From contig JBOHWL010000040.1 in the NCBI GenBank assembly GCA_050736615.1, positions 1 through 10,250 of the forward strand: a DNA stretch of 10,250 nt, given 5' to 3'. The notes under the pieces are model-generated. The model did no database searches and was not told the origin of the DNA. It saw only the letters and a program-made list of their open reading frames with translations. The DNA comes from JBOHWJ01 sp050736615. GTDB lineage: Bacteria; Desulfobacterota; Binatia; Binatales; Binataceae. Positions 1 to 7,292 of this stretch are shown here, in pieces. Each line of letters starts with the position of its first letter. Positions within the stretch are counted from its first letter, which is position 1. A program made the position numbers and the translations under genes.

Positions 1-82
1 CGGAACCAACCGGCGCTGAGGTCAGGCAGAGATGGTTGAAGGAGTTCTCGCCTACGATTCCGTGATAGCAACGCCGGTCATT
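1..82. other. left-edge region, no firm gene
   Basis: This stretch lies downstream of the tRNA and is too short to assign. On the plus strand one frame (from base 3) is open from the edge to a TGA at 63-65 and would end a protein with RQRWLKEFSPTIP, which could be the C-terminus of a gene entering from the left. On the minus strand a second frame is open across the whole stretch, so neither can be trusted. An inverted repeat (ACCGGCG at 9-15, CGCCGGT at 72-78) encloses 56 bases and does not look like a terminator. Confidence 0.2.
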
Positions 83-158
83 TGGAGCGGGTGATCGGTT
101 TCGAACCGACGACCTCGTGCTTGGCAAGCACGCGCTCTACCAACTGAGCTACACCCGC
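83..158 (-). tRNA. tRNA-Gly (anticodon GCC)
   Basis: Read on the minus strand this is a complete 76-nt tRNA. The acceptor stem GCGGGTG pairs with CACCCGC, followed by discriminator T and an encoded CCA. The D arm is GCTC-AGTTGGTA-GAGC. The anticodon stem CGTGC/GCACG holds the loop TTGCCAA, giving anticodon GCC, which reads GGC and GGU glycine codons. The T arm has the standard GTTCGAA core. It lies 121 bases downstream of pgsA on the same strand. I see no convincing promoter between them, so it may be co-transcribed with pgsA. The pgsA-tRNA-Gly order is also found in E. coli. Confidence 0.97.
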
Positions 159-279
159 TCGCTCCGCGCCCGCGACGCTTGGCCGCGCCCCTTAGCCAAG
201 ATTCCTCTTCAAGCCCATGCGGCCGCCCAGCGCCGACGCCGCAACAAGACGATCGGTTTATCCGTCCGGCGCGCGCTTG

Positions 280-867
280 TCAAATCGCCGCACGCTTGCC
301 TACACCACCCCGTGATTTCTGCCTGAGGACGGCCGCCGTGCGCACGAAGTAGTCGATACCCGACCAGACCGTCACGGCCATCGCAATCCATAGCACGAAC
401 ATGCCCGCGGCGAAGAAATCAACATGGAAATAGGTGTAGTGAATCAACAGCCCCTGCACCGCGATCGACTGCAGGACCATCTTGTATTTGCCGAGTTCCT
501 CGGCCGCCATGATGCGGCCCTCCGAGGCGGCGACCGCGCGCAGCCCGGTCACCATCAGCTCGCGCGCGACCAGCACCACGACCATCCAGGCGGGCACATG
601 CGGTTCGCGATGGATGCCGGCGAGCATGATTAGAACCGACAAAACCAGCAGCTTATCCGCGAGCGGGTCGAGAAATTTGCCGAGGGTGCTGCCGGAGCCG
701 TAATTGCGGGCGACATAACCGTCGAGGAAATCAGTTATCGTGGCGATGAAAAACACCACTGCCGCAATGATCGAAGGCACCGGTGCCGGGAAGAACAGTA
801 GATAGATCAGCACCGGCACGGCCGCGATGCGCAGCAGGGTGATCAGATTGGGCGTGGTATACGTCAC
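280..867 (-). CDS. pgsA: CDP-diacylglycerol--glycerol-3-phosphate 3-phosphatidyltransferase
   Basis: An inner-membrane enzyme that transfers the phosphatidyl group from CDP-diacylglycerol to glycerol-3-phosphate, making phosphatidylglycerophosphate, the committed step to phosphatidylglycerol and cardiolipin. The 195-residue product carries the full CDP-alcohol phosphotransferase signature: D46, D49-G50, A53-R54, G63, D67 and D71 with correct spacing. Several hydrophobic segments are visible (about 10-25, 32-46, 72-83, 91-102, 128-140, 150-165). The N-terminus TPNLITLLRI is typical of PgsA. I chose the GTG at 865-867 because PgsA proteins begin only a few residues before PNLxTLLR. The frame stays open up to 1260, but the upstream part is Arg/Pro-rich, unlike PgsA, and overlaps nadB. 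An ATG at 937-939 would add 24 residues. No strong ribosome binding site is visible. Usual family length is about 180-200 residues. Confidence 0.93.
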   Translation of the reverse strand: MTYTTPNLITLLRIAAVPVLIYLLFFPAPVPSIIAAVVFFIATITDFLDGYVARNYGSGSTLGKFLDPLADKLLVLSVLIMLAGIHREPHVPAWMVVVLVARELMVTGLRAVAASEGRIMAAEELGKYKMVLQSIAVQGLLIHYTYFHVDFFAAGMFVLWIAMAVTVWSGIDYFVRTAAVLRQKSRGGVGKRAAI

Positions 868-1123
868 GGCTGACTTCGGAGCGTGCGTTTTTGTTCCGTT
901 TTGTACGAAATTGACCGCTTTGATTCGACAATATGGCATCCATATCCGTCGAGCAATCGGGGCGCTTGGCGGTGGCTTATGGCGGCCTTCGCGCTCCCAA
1001 CACGTTGTTGGCCGACCCACCGGAGCCCGTCGCGCCGGCCGCCGCCGCAGTGTTATATTTTCAGTGAAATAGCGCCGGGTCAGAGGGCGTCTACAGATAA
1101 CCGGTCCGTTCCGCGAGTGCGCC
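868..1123. other. divergent intergenic region pgsA/nadB
   Basis: This 256-base spacer separates the divergent pgsA and nadB starts and must hold promoters for both. It is AT-richer around 885-945 and 1050-1070 than its surroundings. I found no perfect -35/-10 pair on either strand and no recognisable operator or riboswitch. Confidence 0.5.
1054..1059 (+). promoter_or_regulatory. possible -10 element for nadB
   Basis: TATATT lies in a short AT-rich stretch inside otherwise GC-rich DNA, 64 bases before the nadB start, a sensible place for a sigma-70 -10 box. There is no good -35 hexamer 16-18 bases upstream (the sequence there is CGCGCC-like), so support is weak. Confidence 0.2.
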
Positions 1124-2770
1124 ATGATCAAAGACGATTCACCATTGCACAGCGATTTCCTCGTCATTGGCGGCGGTATCGCGGGAATGATGTTCGCGCT
1201 CAACGCTTCCGAGCACGGCAGCGTCACGGTGTTGACTAAAGCGGCCAGCGATGAAGCCAATACGGCCTATGCCCAAGGCGGTATCGCCAGCGTTTGGAGC
1301 GTGGACGACTCCTTCGAGTCGCATATCGAGGACACGTTGCGCTGCGGCGCGGGCTTATGCGATCGGGCCGCGGTCGAGGCGATTGTGCGCGACGGCCCCG
1401 CCGCGGTACGTGAACTGATCGCTCTGGGCACGCACTTCACCCGCGTCGAAGAGGGCGGCGAGGACGAATACGATCTGGGGCGCGAGGGCGGCCATAGCCA
1501 TCGGCGTGTGCTGCACGCACAGGACCTCACTGGACGGGAAATCATGCGCGCGCTGGGTGCGGCGGCGCGGACCCGCCCGAATCTGCGCGTGATGGAAAAT
1601 CATGTCGCCATCAATCTGTTGATGGAGCGGCGCGCCGACGATCAACCGGCCGCGTGCTGGGGCGCCTACGCCCTGGAAAAGGCCACCATGGCGGTGCGCA
1701 AATATGTCGCGCGCGCCACCTTGCTGGCGACCGGCGGCGCCGGCAAGGTTTATCTCTACACCACCAATCCCGATATAGCTTCCGGCGACGGGGTGGCGAT
1801 GGCGTATCGGGCCGGCGCGCCGATTGCCAACATGGAGTTCTATCAGTTTCATCCGACCTGTCTGTACCATCCGGCGGCCAAGTCGTTTTTGATTTCGGAG
1901 GCCTTGCGCGGTGAAGGCGCCATCCTGCGCCTGCCCGACGGCACGCCCTTCATGAAGCGCTATCATCCGGACGCCGAGTTGGCGCCGCGTGACGTGGTGG
2001 CGCGCGCGATCGATTCCGAAATGAAGCGGCTCGGGCTGGACTGCGTTTATCTTGACATCAGCCATCGCGAACCGGCTTACATCCGCGAGCGGTTCCCGAA
2101 TATCTACAAGCGATGCTTGAGCTTTGGCTTTGACCTGAGCCGAGCGCCGATTCCGGTGGTGCCGGCGGCGCATTATATGTGCGGCGGCGTCGTCACGGAC
2201 CTGATGGCACGCACCGCGATCGCGCGCCTTTACGCGGCTGGCGAGGTGGCGATGACCGGCCTGCATGGCGCGAACCGGTTGGCTTCCAATTCGCTGCTCG
2301 AAGCGGCCGTCATGGGCCGGCGGGCGTTCGCCGACGCGCGTGAAAAGATGCGTGATGATCGGCTGTCGCCGCCGGAATTTCCAGAATGGGATCCGGGTCA
2401 CGCGATCAAGAGCGAGCAGCGCGTGCTGATTACTCATAGCTGGGAAGAAATCCGGCGTTTGATGTGGAACTACGTCGGCATCGTGCGCAGCGACCGGCGC
2501 CTTGATCGCGCGATGCGCCGTATCCAGATGCTCAAGGAAGAGATTCACAGCTACTACTGGGACCATCTGCTCGACTCCGATCTGATCGAGCTGCGGAACC
2601 TGGTGACGGTGGCGGAGCTGGTGGTGCGCTGCGCGATGACGCGTAAGGAGTCGCGCGGTCTCAACTACAATATCGATCATCCCGATCACGATGATTGTAA
2701 TTGGCTGCGTGAAACATGCGTCAGCCGCGCCGATAGCCCGATGGTTTCGACACCGCCTGGCCCGGCGTAG
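1124..2770 (+). CDS. nadB: L-aspartate oxidase
   Basis: A cytosolic FAD enzyme oxidising L-aspartate to iminoaspartate, which NadA condenses with dihydroxyacetone phosphate to quinolinate in de novo NAD synthesis. At 548 residues it matches the family (E. coli about 540). The FAD-binding GGGIAG is at 16-21, TAYAQGGIA at 47-55, and REGGHSHRRVLH at 120-131, including the family's E121. Further active-site equivalents are H243 (QFHP), R289 (PRD), H350 and R385 (GANRLASNS). These sit one residue from the E. coli numbering as I recall it. The C-terminal helical domain ends with RGLNYNIDHPD (511-521). NadB rather than SdhA/FrdA is favoured by this tail and by REGGHSHRR. The ATG at 1124 is 11 residues before the Rossmann strand. 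Its ribosome binding site is poor. nadA is not in the window. Confidence 0.97.
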   Translation: MIKDDSPLHSDFLVIGGGIAGMMFALNASEHGSVTVLTKAASDEANTAYAQGGIASVWSVDDSFESHIEDTLRCGAGLCDRAAVEAIVRDGPAAVRELIALGTHFTRVEEGGEDEYDLGREGGHSHRRVLHAQDLTGREIMRALGAAARTRPNLRVMENHVAINLLMERRADDQPAACWGAYALEKATMAVRKYVARATLLATGGAGKVYLYTTNPDIASGDGVAMAYRAGAPIANMEFYQFHPTCLYHPAAKSFLISEALRGEGAILRLPDGTPFMKRYHPDAELAPRDVVARAIDSEMKRLGLDCVYLDISHREPAYIRERFPNIYKRCLSFGFDLSRAPIPVVPAAHYMCGGVVTDLMARTAIARLYAAGEVAMTGLHGANRLASNSLLEAAVMGRRAFADAREKMRDDRLSPPEFPEWDPGHAIKSEQRVLITHSWEEIRRLMWNYVGIVRSDRRLDRAMRRIQMLKEEIHSYYWDHLLDSDLIELRNLVTVAELVVRCAMTRKESRGLNYNIDHPDHDDCNWLRETCVSRADSPMVSTPPGPA

Positions 2771-2784
2771 CGCCGGCGTTTATT
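2762..2784 (+). terminator. weak hairpin at the nadB stop
   Basis: CCGGCG (2762-2767), loop TAG (the nadB stop codon) and CGCCGG (2771-2776) form a perfect 6-bp GC stem, followed by CGTTTATT. The T tract is short and broken and the loop is only 3 bases, so this is at best a weak intrinsic terminator. Confidence 0.3.
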
Positions 2785-2874
2785 GACACCAGTTCGCCGC
2801 CGTGCGCCTCGGCAACACGTGCCACTATGCGGCAATTATGAGCGAGCGGTGCGGAAATTCGGTAATTGTGGCTT

Positions 2875-3744
2875 ATGGCTGAAGCCGTTCATCTGATTCG
2901 GGAGCATCCGGCGCTCAGATGGCGCGACGGTGATTGCCGTCGCGAAACCGACCATCTGGCGGTGGAAGAGCCGCTCGAAATCCGGCTGGGTGGTCGCCGC
3001 TTCACGTTGACGATGCGTACGCCGGGTCATGATAACGAGCTTGCGGCCGGGTTCCTGCTGGCCGAGGGCTTTGTGAATACGGCGGCGGATTTGGGTGAGA
3101 TCAGGCAAGTCAGGGATGGGAAAGGTGCGCCGGAAGCCAACGCGATCGACGTCATCTTGAACGTCCCGGCGCAAGGCTTGCGCGAACGGCTGCGGCGCAA
3201 TTTCATCGTATCGTCGAGTTGTGGCGTATGCGGTAAGGCCAGTATCGAAGCGCTCCGGCGCCGGCTTGAGCCGCTATCATCCGGGCCTCAGGTAAGCGGC
3301 CATGCTCTGCTCGCGATGGCGCCGGCGATGCGCGCCGCGCAAGAGGTGTTTTCAGCGACCGGCGGGCTGCATGCGGCGGCATTGTTCACTCATCAGGATC
3401 AGTCTGAGACCGAACTGGCTGCCGCGCCATCGGTGACCGAGTTCAAGCTCGAAGTATTGCGCGAGGATGTCGGACGCCATAACGCGGTTGACAAGGTCGC
3501 CGGGTACGCGCTGGTTCATGGGATGGTGCCGGCGCGGAATTGCGCATTGATGGTCAGCGGGCGGCTGAGCTTCGAGATCGTGCAAAAGGCCGCCGCCGCG
3601 GGCATGCCAATTCTCTGTGCGGTTTCCGCGCCGTCGTCGCTGGCCGTCGAACTGGCGGAGGAGGTCGGGATGACACTGGTGGGCTTCCTGCGCGAAGCCA
3701 ATTTCAATATCTATACCGGTGCTCAACGAATAATTTTGAAATGA
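2875..3744 (+). CDS. fdhD: formate dehydrogenase accessory sulfurtransferase
   Basis: FdhD carries sulfur from the cysteine desulfurase IscS to the molybdenum/tungsten bis-MGD cofactor of formate dehydrogenases, which is needed for their activity; it acts in the cytoplasm. The 289-residue product has the hallmark C-x2-C site (SSCGVCGK, C116 and C119) on a flexible loop. It also has the conserved blocks FSATGGLHAAALF (159-171), REDVGRHNAVDKV (196-208), SGRLSFEIVQKA (228-239) and GFLREANFNIYTG (270-282). I chose the ATG at 2875; a TTG at 2866 in the same frame would add MWL. No strong ribosome binding site is visible, and a 14-codon reading frame overlaps the start. No formate dehydrogenase subunit or molybdopterin gene is in the window, so its client enzyme is encoded elsewhere. 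Confidence 0.95.
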   Translation: MAEAVHLIREHPALRWRDGDCRRETDHLAVEEPLEIRLGGRRFTLTMRTPGHDNELAAGFLLAEGFVNTAADLGEIRQVRDGKGAPEANAIDVILNVPAQGLRERLRRNFIVSSSCGVCGKASIEALRRRLEPLSSGPQVSGHALLAMAPAMRAAQEVFSATGGLHAAALFTHQDQSETELAAAPSVTEFKLEVLREDVGRHNAVDKVAGYALVHGMVPARNCALMVSGRLSFEIVQKAAAAGMPILCAVSAPSSLAVELAEEVGMTLVGFLREANFNIYTGAQRIILK

Positions 3745-3842
3745 TCTGATTGCGCTGCCGCAAATCATGGCAACGGTGTAGACTAACGCGGCTATCGGTA
3801 ACGCAGGCCTGACACTTTCTTCTGGGGAGCCGCAAATTGGCT

Positions 3843-3847
3843 AGGAG
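3843..3847 (+). promoter_or_regulatory. ribosome binding site of ppgK
   Basis: AGGAG sits 7 bases before the ATG at 3855. It is a near-ideal Shine-Dalgarno sequence and decides this start over the in-frame TTG at 3837. Confidence 0.8.
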
Positions 3848-3854
3848 CGCACGA

Positions 3855-4778
3855 ATGAAAAAGGGACAACCGACTGAAAAGCCCAACGCGCGCATCTCCT
3901 CGCCCTTGACGCTCGCAGTCGATATCGGCGGCACCGGAATCAAGAGCATCGTGCTTGATTCCCACGGTCAGCCAGTCACGAAGCGGCTGCGAACCGCAAC
4001 TCCCGAACATGCGAAGCCGCGCGAAGTTATCGCAATCGTGCGCAAGCAGGCCAAGGCGCAAGGCAAGTTCGACCGCGTCTCAGCGGGATTTCCGGGCGTG
4101 GTCAAGGACGGAGTTATCTACACGGCGGCCAATCTAGGCAAAGGATGGAAGAGCTTTAATCTCGAGCGCGAGCTCAACCGAAAACTCGGAAAGCCGGTCA
4201 GAGTCGCCAACGATGCCGACGTGCAAGGGCTTGGCGCGGTCAGTGGCACGGGCGTCGAGCTGGTAATCACGCTGGGTACGGGCTTCGGCTCGGTGCTGTT
4301 CGCCAACGATACGCGTATCCACCTGGAACTTGGCCATCACCCATTTCACCAGGGCAAGACTTACGAAGACGAACTCGGCCGTGCGGCGATGGACAAAAAA
4401 GGCAAAAAAAAGTGGAACCGGATGCTGCTCGAGGCCATCGACGATCTCAAGCGAACCTTTAATTATGATCGGCTGTTTATCGGCGGCGGCGGCGCCAAAT
4501 TCGTCAAAGTCGATTTGCCCGACAACGTCAGCCTGATCAGCAATGAGGATGGTTTGCTGGGTGGGATCGCGCTTTGGCGCGAGCGTACCCCGGACACCGG
4601 GTTGGTCGAACGTGTCAGTCAAGGTTCGCAACGGCCTCAGGATCAACCTCTGCAGACCGCCGTAAAGGAAAAGCAAGCACCCGTCCAAAACGGCTCCAGG
4701 GATGCGAAGGCCGACGGCGTGGGGCAGGGCTCGCCGGCTCGGCCAGCCGGTGGTCCGCGTCCCAAACCGGTCAGCTAA
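3855..4778 (+). CDS. ppgK: polyphosphate glucokinase (ROK family)
   Basis: A cytosolic kinase of the ROK family that phosphorylates glucose to glucose-6-phosphate using inorganic polyphosphate, and in many members also ATP. The 307-residue product has the phosphate-binding loop DIGGTGIK (23-30), SAGFPGVVKDG (76-86), ANDADVQGLG (118-127) with the probable catalytic base D120, and GTGFGS (141-146). HLELGHHPFHQGKTYEDELG (156-175) is typical of the polyphosphate-dependent subgroup, which lacks the cysteine-rich zinc motif of other ROK proteins. IGGGGAK is at 209-215. The ROK domain ends near residue 243. The last 65 residues are a hydrophilic Gln/Pro/Gly/Lys-rich tail that I do not recognise; family members are often about 250-270 residues. 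The gene stands alone, 110 bases after fdhD and 238 before ppx, but shares the polyphosphate theme of the downstream operon. Polyphosphate versus ATP preference cannot be read from sequence. Confidence 0.9.
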   Translation: MKKGQPTEKPNARISSPLTLAVDIGGTGIKSIVLDSHGQPVTKRLRTATPEHAKPREVIAIVRKQAKAQGKFDRVSAGFPGVVKDGVIYTAANLGKGWKSFNLERELNRKLGKPVRVANDADVQGLGAVSGTGVELVITLGTGFGSVLFANDTRIHLELGHHPFHQGKTYEDELGRAAMDKKGKKKWNRMLLEAIDDLKRTFNYDRLFIGGGGAKFVKVDLPDNVSLISNEDGLLGGIALWRERTPDTGLVERVSQGSQRPQDQPLQTAVKEKQAPVQNGSRDAKADGVGQGSPARPAGGPRPKPVS

Positions 4779-4830
4779 GTTCGTTTGTTTAAAGCTACAG
4801 GATACGCTTGAGACGCGACGCAAAAGTGGT

Positions 4831-4911
4831 TTAAGCGGATTTCTCAATCAATGGTCGCATTTCGACGGGCATCCACGCCAGCGGATCGTGAGGGTTGAGA
4901 CGCATTTTCAT
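4831..4911 (-). CDS. candidate 26-residue small ORF, unknown
   Basis: In the ppgK-ppx gap the minus strand carries ATG-to-TAA frame of 27 codons. The product begins MKMRLNPHDPLAWMP and ends RPLIEKSA, a plausible amphipathic composition, and I do not recognise it. An in-frame TAG lies 7 codons upstream of the ATG, so it is a separate short frame. There is no clear Shine-Dalgarno. A perfect TATAAT on the same strand lies about 50 bases upstream of the ATG. It could equally be chance, a remnant of a lost gene, or part of an untranslated RNA. Confidence 0.2.
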   Translation of the reverse strand: MKMRLNPHDPLAWMPVEMRPLIEKSA

Positions 4912-4961
4912 GAACTGCCGTGCGATTAGCTAATTCGGCGGCAAATTATCCCGCTCGACCC

Positions 4962-4987
4962 ATTATATTGTGCTTGGCGGGTGACAA
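4962..4987 (-). promoter_or_regulatory. possible minus-strand promoter in the ppgK-ppx gap
   Basis: Read on the minus strand, TTGTCA (4987-4982) is followed after 14 bases by a perfect TATAAT (4967-4962). The hexamers are good but the spacer is 3 bases shorter than optimal. It would point away from ppx, toward the small minus-strand frame. On the plus strand the same AT-rich patch contains TATATT (4964-4969), about 50 bases before the ppx start, so it could instead serve ppx. Confidence 0.25.
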
Positions 4988-5016
4988 CGCGCCGACCACG
5001 CGATACTTTTAACAGT

Positions 5017-6531
5017 ATGCGGCTTGCCGCAATCGACGTCGGTTCCAATTCGGTGCATATGCTGATCGCCGACGCCGCCCGCGATGGCCATCTCGAGGTC
5101 GTGGATCGTGTCAAGGAGATGGTGCGGCTCGGACGACGCGCGTTCAGCACCGGGCATCTGTCCGAAGAATCAATGGAATTGGCAGTGCGGGCGCTTGGCA
5201 ATTTCCGCCGGCTGGCCCAGGTCCGCCGCGCCGCCCGGGTGCGTGCGGTCGCCACCAGCGCGGTACGCGAGGCGCGTAATCGTAATGAATTCATCCGCCG
5301 CATCAAGCGCGAGGCGGGCCTCACGGTCGAGATTATCTCCGGGGCCGAAGAAGCCGAATTGATCTTCCAGGCCGCTCGTCACGCACTTGGACTGGAGGGC
5401 GGGCCTCACCTGTTGGTAGATGTCGGCGGCGGTAGTGCCGAGCTGGTGCTGGTACGCGACGGGCAACCTGTTTGGATGCGGAGTGTCAAATTGGGCGCCG
5501 CGCGGCTGACGGAGCAGTTTTTTTCCAATGATCCGCCAACGGTCGCGCAATGCCGGCGTCTGGAACGGCATCTCGAAGCTGAAATCGGCGAATTGATGGG
5601 CAAATGCCGGCGTGAACGGCCGCTACGCGCGATCGGCACTTCCGGCACGATCAACACGCTGGTCGCAATGGCGCGAGCGGCGCGCGGGGAAGAATGGGGC
5701 CGCCTTCATGGCGCGGTTGCCTCGGGCCCTGAAGTTTCACGCCTGAAACGCTCATTGCTTGCGGCTAACGCGGCCTTGCGCGTCGATCTGCCAGGGATGG
5801 ATGCCAAACGTGCTGATCAAATTGCCGCATGCGCCATGCTGGCGGACTTCGTGCTGAAGCATTCGGGCGCGCCGGAACTGGTCGCATGCAACTGGGCTTT
5901 GCGTGAAGGCTTGCTGCTGGGTTTGGCGCGTGCCAACGGCGGGCGCGACTCGAATCAGGCGCGCCGCCAATCTATCGAGGCGCTGGCGGCCCGCTTTGCC
6001 GGTCGCAATACGCACGGACGGCAGGTCGCGCGGCTTGCGCTGAAGCTGTTCGACGCGACCGGGTTGGTGCTGGGTCTATCGCCACCTACCCGCGAATTGC
6101 TGCAATATTCCGCGTTTTTGCATGACATCGGCCATGCTATTGATCATGACCGCCACAATAGGCATTCATACTATCTTATAAAGAACGCGGAGTTGCTCGG
6201 TTTCGATCCGGTCGAGGTCGAGATGATGGCGCAGGTGGCCCGCGGCCATCGCAAGGGCGCACCGGCGCCGGAATCCAGCGAAATGCGAAATCTGGGCGCG
6301 ACCAAGCGCCGCGCGGTGCGCGCGATGGCGGCGATTCTGCGGGTGGCCGACGCCTTGGACCGCAGCCACTTCGGCGTGGTTAAAAACATTGATGTCTCCT
6401 ATTCACCCGGCCGCGTCGTGATCCAAATCAGCTCCGATCGCGAGAAGGCGGACCTTGAGTTATGGACATGCGAGAGAAGGACGGACCTGCTGGCGAAATT
6501 GCTCGACCGGCGAGTGATTCTGCGGCAGTAG
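5017..6531 (+). CDS. Ppx/GppA family exopolyphosphatase / pppGpp phosphatase
   Basis: Enzymes of this family cleave terminal phosphate from polyphosphate (Ppx) or convert pppGpp to ppGpp (GppA). The 504-residue product has an actin-fold N-terminal half: DVGSNSVHML (7-16), VATSAVREARN (78-88), SGAEEAEL (108-115) with the likely catalytic glutamate, LLVDVGGGSAELVL (132-145) and AIGTSGTINTL (205-215). The C-terminal half is an HD-type domain: YSAFLHDIGHAIDHDRHNRH (364-383), a possible VARGH at 407-411 and VADALDRSH (443-451). This two-part build is that of the long Ppx/GppA proteins. I chose the ATG at 5017; a GTG at 4981 would add 12 residues unlike the family. Neither has a strong ribosome binding site. 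It leads an operon with a CHAD gene, which favours polyphosphate as substrate, but Ppx and GppA cannot be separated by eye. Confidence 0.9.
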   Translation: MRLAAIDVGSNSVHMLIADAARDGHLEVVDRVKEMVRLGRRAFSTGHLSEESMELAVRALGNFRRLAQVRRAARVRAVATSAVREARNRNEFIRRIKREAGLTVEIISGAEEAELIFQAARHALGLEGGPHLLVDVGGGSAELVLVRDGQPVWMRSVKLGAARLTEQFFSNDPPTVAQCRRLERHLEAEIGELMGKCRRERPLRAIGTSGTINTLVAMARAARGEEWGRLHGAVASGPEVSRLKRSLLAANAALRVDLPGMDAKRADQIAACAMLADFVLKHSGAPELVACNWALREGLLLGLARANGGRDSNQARRQSIEALAARFAGRNTHGRQVARLALKLFDATGLVLGLSPPTRELLQYSAFLHDIGHAIDHDRHNRHSYYLIKNAELLGFDPVEVEMMAQVARGHRKGAPAPESSEMRNLGATKRRAVRAMAAILRVADALDRSHFGVVKNIDVSYSPGRVVIQISSDREKADLELWTCERRTDLLAKLLDRRVILRQ

Positions 6532-6575
6532 AACCGCTGTCTGCGAATAATGGCCGCGCCTCGCCGGGACTGGCA

Positions 6576-7292
6576 ATGACCAGCCGCCTGTGCACGCCGC
6601 ATCCCTACGCCGGCCGCTTGATTGCCGTCGAGGGAATTGACGGCTCCGGAAAATCCACCCAACTGATGCTGCTGGATCGATGGCTCAGGACGCGCGGCTA
6701 CCCGGTCCATTTCACCGAATGGAATTCCTCGCGGCTGGTGCGGCGCGCGATGCGGCGCGGCAAAAAGAAAAACCTGTTGACGCCCACCACTTTCAGCCTG
6801 TTGCACGCGGTCGATTTCGCCGACCGCATGACCTACCAGATTCTGCCGCCGCTCAAGGCCGGCATGATTGTGCTCGCCGACCGTTATGTATACACCGCGT
6901 TTGCGCGCGATGTGGCGCGCGGGGTTCATCCGGAATACGTGCGGGCGGTTTACAACTTCGCCTTGAGGCCTGATCTTACCCTTTATTTCCGCGTGCCGAT
7001 CGAAATTTCATTGGAACGCCTGCTGGCCGGCCGCGCCAAGCTCAAATATCACGAAGCCGGCATGGATGTGGGGTTGTCGAGTGATCCGGTCGATAGCTTC
7101 CGGCTGTTCCAAAGCCGCGTGCTGGAGATTTACGACAGCCTCGCCCTGGAATTTGGCCTGCGCACAATTGCCGCCAACAGCGAAATACCAACCCAGCAGA
7201 AGCTCGTGCGCAAAATGGTGCAGGAGGTATTGCGCGATTACGATCGTGAACGGGGGAAAGGAAATCATGGCGGCTCGTTCCAAACGCGGTAA
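6576..7292 (+). CDS. thymidylate-kinase-like P-loop kinase, first copy
   Basis: A P-loop nucleoside-monophosphate-kinase-fold protein, 238 residues from this ATG. LIAVEGIDGSGKSTQ (15-29) contains an intact Walker A (GIDGSGKS, 20-27). DFADR is at 80-84, the DR-type motif LADRYVYTAFARD at 100-112, and RPDLTLYFRVPIEISLERLL (131-150) matches the thymidylate kinase strand leading to the lid. A true dTMP kinase carries REPGGT after the second strand; here that place reads FTEWNSSRL (46-54), so dTMP may not be the substrate. The frame opens earlier, at an ATG at 6462 inside ppx, which would add 38 low-complexity residues. I prefer 6576 because its N-terminus is close to the family's. The start lies 44 bases after ppx and the end overlaps the next gene by 26. 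PPK2 polyphosphate kinases share this fold, so a role with polyphosphate is a reasonable inference, not shown. Confidence 0.85.
   Translation: MTSRLCTPHPYAGRLIAVEGIDGSGKSTQLMLLDRWLRTRGYPVHFTEWNSSRLVRRAMRRGKKKNLLTPTTFSLLHAVDFADRMTYQILPPLKAGMIVLADRYVYTAFARDVARGVHPEYVRAVYNFALRPDLTLYFRVPIEISLERLLAGRAKLKYHEAGMDVGLSSDPVDSFRLFQSRVLEIYDSLALEFGLRTIAANSEIPTQQKLVRKMVQEVLRDYDRERGKGNHGGSFQTR
7252..7262 (+). promoter_or_regulatory. ribosome binding site of the second kinase-like gene
   Basis: The purine run GGGGGAAAGGA ends 4 bases before the ATG at 7267 and lies inside the 3' end of the preceding gene. It supports 7267 as the start rather than the much earlier in-frame codons that overlap the first kinase gene. 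Confidence 0.65.

Noticed and set aside
9..78. Second tRNA suggested by a 7-bp stem enclosing about 56 bases
   Set aside because: No T-arm GTTCGA core, no D arm and no paired anticodon stem on either strand.
178..200. Hairpin CTTGGC/GCCAAG between pgsA and the tRNA as a terminator
   Set aside because: Only 6 bp with an 11-base loop and no T tract following on the minus strand.
868..1260. N-terminal extension of pgsA to an upstream start at 1260
   Set aside because: The extra 131 residues are Arg/Pro-rich, unlike any PgsA, and would overlap the start of nadB. The GTG at 867 gives the normal family length.
1355..2689. A 444-residue open frame on the minus strand inside nadB
   Set aside because: It is antisense to a clearly recognisable NadB across its whole length, is His/Arg-rich with no family motif, and is the kind of frame high-GC codon bias produces opposite a real gene.
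7066..7266. N-terminal extension of the second kinase-like gene
   Set aside because: It would overlap the first kinase gene by over 220 bases with unrelated residues, while 7267 has a purine-rich ribosome binding site and a normal N-terminus.
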